Notes under the pieces: generated by a model | The model's database searches: none | Seen by the model: the letters and a program-made list of their open reading frames with translations, nothing else | What the model was told of the DNA's origin: nothing | Assembly: GCA_019321725.1 (NCBI GenBank) | Contig: CM033110.1 | Location: forward strand, 22,251,210-22,315,209 | Reading direction: 5' to 3' | DNA: 64,000 bases | Origin: Paulownia fortunei | Lineage: Eukaryota > Streptophyta > Magnoliopsida > Lamiales > Paulowniaceae | Shown: positions 24,992 through 36,950 of the stretch, piece after piece | Layout of the letters: each line of letters starts with the position of its first letter | Numbering within the stretch: the first letter of the stretch is position 1 | Made by a program: the position numbers and the translations under genes

Positions 24992-25330
24992 CACTCATGG
25001 ATTTTATGAGCTTGAGAAGCTATATACTTTATTTCCTTTTTATGTTTCTTAGTATTTTTCTTTTGGGGGATTTGGGAACCGGGAAGCCGCTGGGCAAGGT
25101 GGTGATCTCGGATATGATGGTATAATTAAACAGCTCCAATATTAGAAACAATAGATACTGATGGAGTCTTTTAGGCAAGTTCAATAGGTTTTTTCCTTTT
25201 TATCCTTGATAGTGGCCTCCTTATATTAATAGAAATTGGAAAAATTGTGTGGAGCATGTGGGAGTAGATTCCCCCATTCTTTTGTTGTTTATTGTTGTAA
25301 TAAACTTCTTAAATTCATTCTCTTCTTGAT
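24992..25330 (+). other. 3' UTR of the FCP1-like gene
   Basis: T-rich sequence immediately after the stop; TGTTGTAATAAACTTC near 25285-25305 could hold the polyadenylation signal (AATAAA). Inferred. Confidence 0.4.
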
Positions 25331-28191
25331 CTCGTATCAAGAAAGAGTTGGTACTTAAAGAGATCCTTTATTTGTTTGTGAAGTTTCTGCTTCAAAGATG
25401 GGTGCTTTGCATCGTATCGGAACTCAGCTTGGATCATTTTGATGAATTGATCAAGTGGGTTACTTTCTAAAGGGACTCAGAATATTGACTGCTTGTGCTT
25501 GAGTTTCAGAGAAAACTCTTCCAAGTCTGTAGGCTGATTAAATCAACAACTTGGCTGGAGATTTCTTATATCATTCTCCCAAATCGCCCTTGAATTTCTT
25601 ACCAAGAGAGATTAGTGGCATTTCTTTTCTTTCTTGGTAACTGAAGTGATATGGAGGGAAATAGTGGGAGGCCCATGATTGTACTTTTGCCTTCGGCGAT
25701 AGAAATACAACTCCCAATGGAAAAGAGACAAAAAAAGAGAAAAAAGAAAAACAACAATTTAAGGATCAACAAGAGTTGAAATGAAAGCAATGCGAGGACA
25801 AGCATGAGGCAAAGCACGCGTAGAAGTGCCAGAAATCCATGTACGTACCCCACCCCATGACTAAATGCATCAACAGTACATGAATTATTACTACTGTTTG
25901 ATTGCAATGTAACACCGAGATCGTTCGGACAATGGTAGAAGTGAGGAGATTAGGGTGTACTTTTTCTTCCAATGTGCTATGATTGAGATATTAAAGCCAT
26001 CGTCTTGATGGAGTTGGAATGGAATGGCAAGATCGGAGACATGTCCCAAAAAGCAGCCCATTATTGGGATATGACCAAACCTAATAATTTGGCCAAGATA
26101 AGAATTGGGAACACCACCAAATTAATGAAATTAATTTGTTCCCACATGATACATGGATGTGATGATGATATGAGAGTTTAATATAAAATATAAAATAGTT
26201 TGTGAATATTATGTTAATATAAGATATTGATGAATCTTCTATTAATATAAAGTATTGCTTTTGATAATAAAGTTTTAAATTAATTGCACATAGGTAGGTT
26301 GGAAATAGGCCATCATCTTATTTGTCATTGTTTTGATTATGTTTTAATCAGAGCATACATGTCATTTCACAATAAAAACAAATAAGATTCACACTACTAT
26401 AGATATAGATGTAGATATATATAACATATTAATGATCTGCACAATATTTTAAATAAAAACATAACAATCAAACATCCTGCAATGCTACAAAAAAGTTTAC
26501 AAAGGCCAATATCCATAAGACAAGATATATCAATTTAGCCCAAAAATCAATGACAAAAACAAAGAAAAGAAAAAGAAATTATTGTGTTCACCTATCAATT
26601 ACCAATAAATGTTAACTACTTGGTACTAGGTTAATAATACACTGACTTTGTAAAATTAAGATTTTATATAACAAAAATTAAATATTAAAAGAATGTAATA
26701 AGGTTACGAAAAAAATATTAAGTAGTACATATTTACTATATTTCCTTCTAAACTCATATTCCAAGACGTATATATTACTTTCTAATTAATATGAAAAAAT
26801 AATATTTATAAGAATTAATGATGTTATATTATTATTTCAAATAAAATAATTGTGAATTGCATGCAGATGAAGCATCACGTACCCACATTTATAACAATAC
26901 ATGTGATTGAAAACATACAAATTTGATAAGACTGAGGAAACTTATTTCACTTGCTGCCGTGGCCCATATAAACTATATTTTTTAGTCTTTGAAAAGAACC
27001 AATAAATCAATCGTTTGAACAAACAAAACTTAATTCAAGTATTTTGTAATTACCAATTAAGATTGAATGTCTGAGTTAAAGCAATCATCCATTGATGATG
27101 CATATTCAGTCTTGTACCTTTGATAAGACAGAAAATGACAGCTGAAAAAGCAGTGTAAGCTATTGCTGAATTGCCTAAATCCTTTTGCCTTTTTGGGCTT
27201 GATGAAGTTGCAAGTGCACCTTTACTTCATTTTCCTATGCATATGTGGGAGAAAAATGATAACATTTCCAAAAGCATATACATCACATGGAAATAGTTAA
27301 TGTTCATGAACAACTCAAGTGAAGAGTTGGACTTTTGGGTTATTCGTGATCAAATCACGAACGCACATAAACGACTATTTATTCATGATGAAATTATGAG
27401 AAATACACAAAGATAATATTTTCATTCTGTTAAATAATATAAACGTTTCACTCGTGAATTGTCTATTTCATAAAATAACTCAATATCAGCATAGAATATA
27501 ATTTTTTCTAATTTTTTTTATGACTTGGATGTAACTATAATTTATGTTTATCTTTTTAAGAAAATTGATCTTTGTATTGGATGTGTGATTGTGTGGTGCA
27601 GTATTTTATCGTATATTTCAAGGGGGGTGGGGGATACCAAGTAAGTAAGGGAGTGGGATTCCTCCCTACAAGTCATTATACCCTATCCATAACTCATGAC
27701 TTTTGGGGTTGCCATGATTATGAGTTTTCATCATCATTTTCCTCTTCTTGTACAGGAAGTAGGTGTTGACACAAACTACACAGTGATCTCATTCCTTGCG
27801 CAACTGGGCAATCCCAATTTTCAGATCCCATATCATATCCTCTACATGTTACTGCAATATACCTTTGATGAATAATAATTATCATATCTATAAACTACAC
27901 AAAAGTACCAATTTCTAGTATATTTAGTGGGTAAGATACCATTTGGTGTTTATTTAAGAAGCAAAAATAAAAAAATAAAATAAAAATTGAATCTTTGGAA
28001 TCTGCATGAACCCAATAGGCCTTTTCCAAAGTTCCAATCATTTTTCTTTGGATATTAGAATCTGACACAAAGTGGATCTTCCATTTCAAGATTTGAAAAA
28101 TTCAAAGCTATGAGGTGTTTCTTTGCAGATCTTTCTTTTTTTTTTTTTTTTTTTTCTTCAATTTCTTGGTTGGTTTTCAGATCCCAATGGA

Positions 28192-28374
28192 TCACAGTGC
28201 AGAAAACAATGACGCGGGGAGTGTTTCTACCAGCTTGGCATGTGCATACAGATGACTTCTCATTTCATATACCAAATGATCTGGCAACTTTATTTTGTGA
28301 ATTGTCCTTGACTTTTTCCATATCTTTAACAATTCTTGCTCATCAAGCAGCTTGGATTCTAATTCTTCTTTCAT
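28192..28374 (-). CDS. unrecognised 60-residue open frame
   Basis: ATG at 28374 to a TGA at 28192. The product starts MKEELESKLLDEQELLKIWK and continues with KLPDHLVYEMRSHLYAHAKL. It has an amphipathic, charged-helix composition unlike the hydrophobic junk usual from AT-rich DNA, hence the listing. No family recognised; no neighbouring exons identified. The upstream region on this strand includes a C12 run (the G run at 28403-28414). It may be a relic exon or chance. Confidence 0.22.
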   Translation of the reverse strand: MKEELESKLLDEQELLKIWKKSRTIHKIKLPDHLVYEMRSHLYAHAKLVETLPASLFSAL

Positions 28375-28402
28375 GTTTTCCTCTTATTTTAGTGTTTTTT
28401 TT

Positions 28403-28414
28403 GGGGGGGGGGGG
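28403..28414. repeat. G homopolymer (12 G)
   Basis: Uninterrupted G run after an 8-base T run. Confidence 0.9.
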
Positions 28415-31400
28415 CAAGAATGTAATTAGCAAAGACGACGGATCACTAGCCTTGTCTAGTTTCAACTAATCAATCACTCGTTATTATAAAAAGTTATTGT
28501 TTTAAACTGAGTATATATATTTTGAAACACATTGAATTTTAGTTTAATCACTACAAAGTATTTGTAGATAAACTGAACAATTAAAGAAAATAAATTGAGT
28601 TTTGTTTCAATTATGAAATCAATTCTACATTACTAGAAGTAGAGTGCCTAGACCTCAAACATAGATCCCTTGAACTTTTCTTTTCACCCCTCTCACATGT
28701 GATGCAAGAATGGAGTGAAACAAAATAAACTTAACATCTAACATTTAAAAAAAAAAAAAAACCCACATCAAAATCATCCCCTTTCTTGATTGCCACTCTT
28801 ATTTTAACCACCTTTATAGCTCAATCCTCAGAGAACATGATCAAAACTTTGCTCTCAAGGCAAACCCTCCATCAATGCTGATAAACTTATTTTAAAAAAA
28901 GACATGATTAGTAAATGATAATGACATGATCCCAATTTGACTAACTAAAAAAACCCAATAATTTATGTAGCCATGCTCATGGTTGATTTGGTGGGAGAAG
29001 GGTCATGTGGCAATCATGTTGGAGAAATGGGGTAGGGTTTTCTTGGAACATAGTATTAGCTATTGGGTTTGATTAAGATAGGTTAGTTGGGTTCTTGCCT
29101 TATGAAAATGAGGCAACCCTCATGGGAATCTCTTCACTTTATCCACGTGATCATGCATCCCCTCCCTCTTTCTAACCTCTATTTCAAGCCTCAACCATCA
29201 ATTCATTCAATTTTCTACTATTGGGCTATTAAAGTCAAATAACTTGAAATTTGCACATGGAAATATGAAAGCTCAGTTTTTGTGCACTAAAAAACGTACA
29301 ATTATAGTCTATAGATACACAAAACACACCACAAGTAATTGAGGATCTTCTTGGTAAACTGCATCCCATGTTCTTACAGAGCTGCCCACTTCCTCCCATA
29401 TTCTCATTATAGGCCTTTTTTCATACAAATTATCTAGGGATAGGATCAAAGCTAAGGATATTTTGGGCTTCTAAGATAAGGACAGAATCAATTTTTTTAT
29501 TTTGAGAGACACGAAAGAAGATTTTAACTTTAATTTATACAGGACAATAACATGAGTAACTTAGGAAGTAAGTGAAATTTATAGTAACGGCATTTATTCT
29601 TTGATCAAGTTGATTTTTATAGTTGGAAAAATTCATTTATTGCATCTGTTTTAGAGCAACTGATATGGAACTCTTGGATTTATTACTGAAATTGCTTTTG
29701 TTTAGAGCAGATAAGCATAAATTATTAGCTGGAGAAAACTGGCCTTAAATTCTTTTTGGCCACTGAATCATTTTTCCATACAAAAGAACATGTATCCATG
29801 TTCTAGTTCAAGTTCTGGTTAGGCTGTCAACCCATCAAAGGTGCAAAGTGTGGCCAATTAGCACAAAAAAAGCAAGTAATAATGCTGAGGTTAACTAATA
29901 ATCACAGTGCCCTTTTTGAAAAACAATTCAGATAATTACAAATATAAGTACTTAGCAATATTCTTCCCAAATCCTTACTAGCTGGTGACTTATAGGGGTG
30001 AGAAAGAAAAATGAAGACAAACCCACAAAGGCATTAATTAGTGAAGGGTAAGATGTAGGCAATTCTTGGAAATATTTGATAAGGTGGGGAACCATAATGT
30101 CCCATAATCTGTACAGACACAAGCCAAAAACAGCTATATCCTTATCATCTATACCTTGAATTCTGATTACAGGTCTCTATCTTTCTTGCCTGAATACATG
30201 CTACAAATTCTTCCAAATGCAGCACCAATAATACATACTTTTATCTAATTATGTTTTCCTATCTACTAAAGTACATTAAATTCCTTCTTTCCTTTGTATC
30301 TTTCCATGATAGAATTACAACATCAATAGTGTGTATCGTAGTATTGCCATTGCTCGTACACACAAAAATTAGTTCTGCAAAATCATGTGTACTTTGCTCG
30401 ATTGGAAAAATCTTGCGTTTCATACCACACATAATGTTATTGTTTTCTACATAATATTCTTTACATTGAATTGATGTACCTAATTATCGGACCACATATT
30501 GATCATATATATGTTAAAAAGTTGCCCATTTATTACCTGAAAAGCTTGAACTGACACAGATCTTACAGAGAACAGATGCCAAACTGCAAGGAAGGTTTAT
30601 GAATAGATTCCAAATAATACGTGAAGAATACACATTAGAAGTTCAGAAACATTATCGAGCTTTTAAATAGACTCAGAGCTCTAGCTAAAGGCCAAAAATA
30701 GAAGAGAGAGAGAAGAACATATTTTTTTTAAAAGAAAAGAAGTCCTTCTCCTACTAAATGAACTTCCTGAGAAAATCAAGCATTGAATAATTTCAACAAC
30801 ATTGTACAGAAACTGTTAATCCTTTTTATGACAGCAGAAGTAATGTGAGACAGCAGATTAAATTTCAACAACCCAATAATAACTTTTGCAACCCCTTTGG
30901 ATGTTTTTGCAGCAGAATTTATTACTGCCAGCTGATGATGCTGAACTTTGAACATGATAAGTAGCATTAGAGAGTGACCTTACCAGTAATCCCACCACCC
31001 TCCTTGCTTTTAACCACAAGGAAAGTTCCTCAAAGCCAACACAGTTAACCTTCCCAAGAATTGAATGTATAGCTCACAGTATGTACGCACGAATACCATA
31101 ATCAAGAAATGAATGTAAAGCTCAAACTAAGTACCAATAATGTACCATAGCCTAATCCAAATTGTCTTTCTGATTGATTAAGATGTAAACTACTTTTTTC
31201 AGAAAAAAATTCATGTTGCTTTTTGGAGGATTTGATAGAAAAACTGGTGGGAAAAGCAGTTTAGACTCAAAGGGACTGCCAGTGCACCAATCCACTTTCT
31301 TACATTACCTGACAGAGTCCACATGCCCATATAGAGAGGTCCTGGCTCCAGAGCCCAGACCCACCCACATTACATTGTCTACATAGAACAGGAAGAAAAT

Positions 31401-31483
31401 GACCAGTGAAACTATGCCCCACATATTCACACTAGATCTGACCCACATTCTCACCTTAAACAAATAAATAAAGTACTAGCCTT

Positions 31484-32199
31484 TATAAATATTACATTCC
31501 CTCTAAAAACTCTCTAGCCTCTACTATCCAGCAGCATTTTCCTTGGAGAGAACCAAAAGACAGACAACAAACTTATTTTCCTATTGTTCTGTGAGAAAAC
31601 CCAAAAGCAAAAACATCTCCTCTTGATTTTTCCCACTGTTGTGCATTTACAGTTGCTTTGATACATTGAAGGTGGGGTAGTGGTGAGAAAGAATTGGGAT
31701 CCGGGTCCATTTCCAGTTTCTTTTTCTAATTACTGGTAGCATCAATTGTCTGCCTTGATCGCAGGAATCCAGAAAAAGTGATCATTTTAGACCAGTGCCC
31801 TTTAGTCATCAAACAAATGATTTACACCTCCCCTGTAAGTGCTCTGTCTTCTGTCTTCTTTTCTTTTGCTCAGAGTTCTTACACAACCCCAAAACCCAAA
31901 TAATTGGACAAGAGTTAATATCCTCCCAGTGGTAGAAAGATAATTCCTTCAACCTTTTCTTGACAAGAAACATACTGAAACGACTGCTTCAATGACAAAT
32001 GTCTGATGCATATGTTAGAAGCTTACCACTGCATGTATATGTATGATCTAATTATCTTGAATTTTTGTACCAGGTCACATTCTTGGGTTTAATGGAACTC
32101 TTCCAAAGAATTGGAGCCAATAGAACTCATTGAAGAGGCAAGACAGAGAGAGCACAATTTCATTTTTCCTCTGTTTTGGCCTTAAGGGAAGAAATAAAG
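31484..32199 (+). promoter_or_regulatory. TATA box, 5' UTR and leader intron of the LONGIFOLIA-like gene
   Basis: TATAAATA at 31484-31491. The leader is CT-rich, and a probable leader intron runs from the donor CCCCT|GTAAGT (31835) to the acceptor GTACCAG at 32073. The coding ATG is at 32200. Inferred from signals. Confidence 0.55.
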
Positions 32200-35100
32200 A
32201 TGCCTGCAAAGACAATGTCTTCCCTAACAGATGAGAACCAAGATCTGCGGAAGCAGATTGGATGCATGAACGGCATATTTCAACTCTTTGACCGTCACCA
32301 TATCCTTACAGGCCGGCGTATTAGCAGCCACAGCCACAAAAGGCTGGTTCAAGGTAATCTCTAAGATTTGTTCTTCAAATTAAGCAGCCAAGAAATACAA
32401 TACAAAAAATTCCAAGCTCATATTTTTTAAGGCTTATTATGGATGTTATTATATTTGAATTCAGATCTTTTGGACTTGTGAATGTCATTTGTGGTGAGTC
32501 AAAAAATATGAACAGGACTGCTATGTCACTATGAGAAAAATAGTAGTCCCTTCAATAGTAAGGGCTAAGAGCCTAAGACCAATCTTTGTAATATTCCACT
32601 TTTGCCAAATGTGTAAGCAATGGTGCTCGTCTCATAAATTGCAGGGAGAATGATCTGCAAATACTCAAAAGACCTGAAGCTGAATGTTTCGTATGATTCT
32701 AAGAAAGAAAAAAAACGTAAAAATGTGAAATAAACGACACATGTTATCTGCAAGAGATTGACTAGCACAGAGTTATCAACATTCTCTTATAAGACAAGAA
32801 AATGTTGCATTGTACCAAGTTGTATATGTGATAAAAGAATTTTCAATTGAAAATTTCAGGGCCAGTCTTCATAAATATTAGTTTTGCTTAGCATGCTGCT
32901 TCCATATAGATCAATTCCAATACATTCATGTAAGATGACAATTATATCACTGATAATCATTTACCCACTTTTGCTAAGATTTCTGCACTTTTTGTGTTTT
33001 TCAAGGTGCGCAACACCAACTGGACCCCCAATATGCAACGAAAGCTGTCATGGTAAGATTCTGAGCATGTTTCTTTCTCTTTTCAGGGAAAAAGAAGGCA
33101 GAAATGAGTTCATTTTATAGTTGCCTCTACCATTAATCAATTTTTGTAGAGGTAATTAAATCACTTACATTTGCAGGAAAAAGGTCTGGAGGCGCAGAAG
33201 GAGAAGCCAAGAATCTCCACCGAATCATCTCGAGCCTCCTATTCATCTTCTTCTTGTTCATCTACATTCTCATCACTTGATTTTAATAGAGTAGCTCAAC
33301 CAGAAACACTTTCACTGAGACAAATCAGTATTCCTGAAAGCACATTTCAGATCACAGCCACGAAAGAACAACGGCCTTCATTGACTAAGGGCATGCAATC
33401 CCTTGATCTTCGAGATGTAGTGAAGGACTCGATGTACAGAGAAGCCCGTGGCTTGTCTATCAAATCTCTGGCTAATGATGAAAGAAGAGGCACTGTAATG
33501 AAGCACATTGACTCTCCCAGGCCTTCACTGCAGTCCAAATCTGGAAAGCCAAAAGCCACAGGTTATGAGGGATCAACTCGAGTTCTTGCTAAGGTCCATG
33601 AAGGTACAAAGAATTCCAAGGATGAGCGGCTGGCACTTCCTCGTTTCTCTTATGATGGAAGAGAATCACGAGAGACATTTAAGTCAGCCATGAAGCACAA
33701 AGAACTCCCAAGGCTATCATTAGACAGTAAAGCAAGTTCCATGAAGTGTTCAGCCCTTGAGTCAAGATTCAATTGTCTTGGCCGGGACCTGCACATGGAA
33801 AATGAGAACTCCAGCCAAGTTCTCCCATTAAACCAAGAGCCTGGAAGCCACAACCGAACATCCAGTGTTGTAGCAAAGCTAATGGGTTTGGACGCTTTCC
33901 CAGATACCAATTCCACAGATGAGAGTAGGACTCCAACGATAAAGTCATGCCCTAAAGAAGCTTTTCTTTCACAGTTAACCTCAACAGCTGAGGAAAGCAA
34001 GCAAAATCAAGTTACTCATTCCCCACGTGTTTCACAAAACAATCCCGCCTCACCATCACCAAGATTTCATAGTGCCAATTTTGTCAGGAAACCAACATGT
34101 TCAAGGTTTCCAATGGAACCAGCTCCATGGAGACAACAAGAGTCCAGTCAAGGTTCTCCTAAAATGGCTTCACAGAGTAGGAAAGCTCCAATAAATACCC
34201 CACATTTATCTTCTTCAGTTTATGGTGAAATTGAGAAGAGGATAACAGAACTTGAATTCAAAAAGTCAGGTAAGGATCTCAGAGCTCTTAAACAGATCCT
34301 TGAAGCAATGCAGAAAACGAGAGAGCGGTTGGAAGACCAAAGAGGAGGGTCTGCAGAATTCACATTGCAAAGGAGATGCAGTTTGGAAGACAGCTGCTCT
34401 GATCAGAATTCTAACTTGTCAATCTGGAAGAACAGAAAGAAGTACCACCAAGTACCTACCATCAAGGGGCCTTGCACTCCTAAGCAATTAGGTTCTTCTG
34501 TTGTGATCATGAAACCAGCCGAAGTGATGGACAAAGTCAAACTTTCAGTTTCCACTCGGGTACCTACAATGGAATTATCCAATCTGCAAAGACTCCAACT
34601 CAGAACCCTAAATATCACAGCGAAAATTCAGCTCACAGACAAAAAGCAAAAGATGTCGCACCAAAGAAAAATAATCTCAAAGACCCCAGTCGGCATCTTC
34701 CGTCCACTGACAAGAAGACTGCTAGGAGAATTCCAGAACTAGATAGAACCTTAGCAGAACCTCCACGCGTGAAGGTAGAAAATTGCGCTACCCCTGCAAG
34801 AAATTTTGGAATGGTGAGTCCAAGATTACAACAGAATCTACTCAAGATAGAAGGGCAATCTCATCCTACCACCCCATCATCAGACTCAGGCCGGGTCAAA
34901 AAGCATTGCAGTAAGAAACTCATAGAAAAAGGTTCCCAGAACAGAAAAAACAAAGTGAAAGCAAAGGATCTGCATTTAAGTGATGACCAATTGAGTGAGC
35001 TTAGTAGTGAGACGAGATACTCAAGTTATCAAGGTGACACAGCTTCAGTAATATCAGAAAGCAACAACAGCCTAGTCTCACAGACAGAAACAGAGGTCAT

Positions 35101-36950
35101 AAGCCTGGTTCATTCAACTAATACAAAAGCTGCAAAAAAAGAGGTGCAAAAAAACAGAGTATGTTATGCTATTATAGTGCTTGCTTAGCTGTTTTACATT
35201 AGTTGACAGGTTTCCTTTCATGCCTTCAGAATTCTGTGCCAACAACTAGAGAACACATGCCAGCAGTTGAAATTGCAGTAACCATGTTGGAACAACCAAG
35301 TCCAATCTCAGTTCTTGATGATACATTTTATTGCGAAGATTCACCATCTCCAGTAAAGAAGATATCAACAGCTTTTCGAGGTATTGTTTTATTGTTCTGA
35401 GTATCAATCTATTTTGAACATAAAAATTCAAACTTAATTTATTATTTTTATTTTCTTAATTCAGTTTTATATTAAGCAATATGCAACAGTTGCCTTAAAC
35501 ACTAAAACATGGGTCAATATGATCATTACACATTACAAGTATATCAGAAGTATATCAAGACATGTCATGATGTACCTCAAAACGTTTGTTGAAATTTAGA
35601 ATGCTCTCTCACATTGATAGCTAGGAAATAGTTTCCCTTGTTTACCATAGTTTTTGCAGCAGTTTGTTAGAAAATAATTGAATTGTGATGAGTATATATA
35701 CTGATTTTCACTTTATTAATACAAGCTAATGATGGTAGTGCATTAAAGGAGTTAAAATTTAGCTAAAACCAGCTGTGATGTTATCTCTTTGTTTCAATAT
35801 CAAACACGAAGACAATTATTGAAGAATGAAGAATATCAGAGACATTAATATACTCCCTCCACATCATTTCATTTGTCAATTTTGAGAGTAATAGTTGCTG
35901 TAATATTTTTAAAATGACAGTTAAAATGCATCAATGGAGAATGCCCGTACTTGAAGGTTAGACTTTGCAACGTTAAAATAAATTACTCAAGATATTGCAC
36001 CAATAAAACCTATCAGGCAAAGTGAACAGGCAAGTATATAATAGGAAACCAGAGCACTAAAGAGCCACGCATTTTACAGTTTGTCATGTTCACTTGCATA
36101 CACTAGAATTGCGAATGCATCATCTGACTGATATTCTTTGGTTTGTCTCAAACTGAATAAAGATGAGAGTCCAAGTCCTGATGAAGCAGAATGGCATCTT
36201 GAGAATCGAAATCATTTAACGGACTGCACAAGATCCAATCATGGTTGCAAGTACAATCAGAAGTCAGAAAACATGGAAAACTCAGTTCATCACCTTACAT
36301 TGTTGAACACCAAACCTGATGAAACTGCTGCAAATCACAATGCATTAGTATACAGAAGCCTCAATCCAGATCACAGATATATTGATAAGATACTACTGAC
36401 ATCTGGACTCCTCAAAGACTCAAGCTTCATCTCAACAACTGATCAGCTCCTTTCCTCATGCCATCTGATCAATCCTGACATGTTCCAAGTCCTTGAAGAA
36501 ACAGAGGAAATCATGGAGGGGATGAATGGAGAAGTGATTGAAAAAAATGATAGGATGAAGTTGAATAAGAAACTCCAAAGGAAGATTATTTTTGATATGG
36601 TAGATGAAATGCTGGTTCACAAAATCACTTCAGGCAGATTATTTACAGTGGGAAAGAAAAGGACAAGTCCAGAGGGGCTGTTGAAAGAAGTATATTTGGA
36701 GATGGACCGTGTTTGCAGGATACCAGATTGCAATCTTGATGATGAGGAAGACGAAATGATCAGACTCTTAACTGCAGATATGATGTATCAATCAGAAGAT
36801 TGGGTAGATTACAGTGGCAAGGTTCCAGCTCTGGTGTTGGACGTTGAACGCCTGATCTTCAAAGACCTGATCAATGAGGTAGTCACAGGTGAAGTTATGG
36901 GTCTTCATGATTGGCCAAAGAGGTATTGCAGGAAACTGTTTAGCAAGTAA
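32200..36950 (+). CDS. LONGIFOLIA/TRM1-like protein, with one apparent frameshift
   Basis: Five exons: 32200-32353, 33006-33052, 33177-35158, 35230-35380, 36163-36950, all AG/GT bounded. Start chosen for MPAKTMSSLTDENQDLRKQI, followed by GCMNGIFQLFDRHH, the conserved LONGIFOLIA N-terminus. Further motifs in order: SVVAKLMGLDAFP (about residue 295), YGEIEKRITELEFKKSGK then DLRALKQILEAM (about 415), EQPSPISVLDDTF and EDSPSPVKKIS (about 748), YIDKILLTSGLL, RKIIFDMVDEML, and the C-terminal VLDVERLIFKDLINEVV. TRM proteins recruit TON1/PP2A to microtubules; LNG1/2 promote longitudinal cell elongation (family knowledge). The exons total 3122 bases, one short of 1041 codons. Frame changes at about 34560-34606 and without correction ends at 34742, losing the C-terminal half. 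Because downstream exons remain open and conserved, a base missing from the consensus (e.g. in the A run at 34588-34590) or a very recent mutation is likely. Confidence 0.92.

Larger units (their letters stand above)
25331..31480. other. intergenic, AT-rich
   Basis: No well-supported gene. Contains a 12-G run at 28403-28414, a T19 run near 28137-28155 and a possible small minus-strand coding remnant at 28192-28374, listed separately. The minus-strand open frame at 25599-25907 encodes a Leu/Phe-rich low-complexity product from A/G-rich DNA and is not protein-like. Confidence 0.5.

Noticed and set aside
25599..25907. 102-codon minus-strand frame
   Set aside because: Leu/Phe-rich translation of A/G-rich DNA in the flank of the FCP1-like gene; no domain or splice context.
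28110..28469. 119-codon plus-strand frame
   Set aside because: Built from a poly-T tract and a poly-G tract; hydrophobic low-complexity product with no family resemblance.
34551..34606. A 44-base GT..AG intron in the LONGIFOLIA-like gene that would restore frame
   Set aside because: GTACCT..ACTCAG has the right length modulo 3, but 44 bases is below the usual minimum for plant introns; a one-base indel is simpler.
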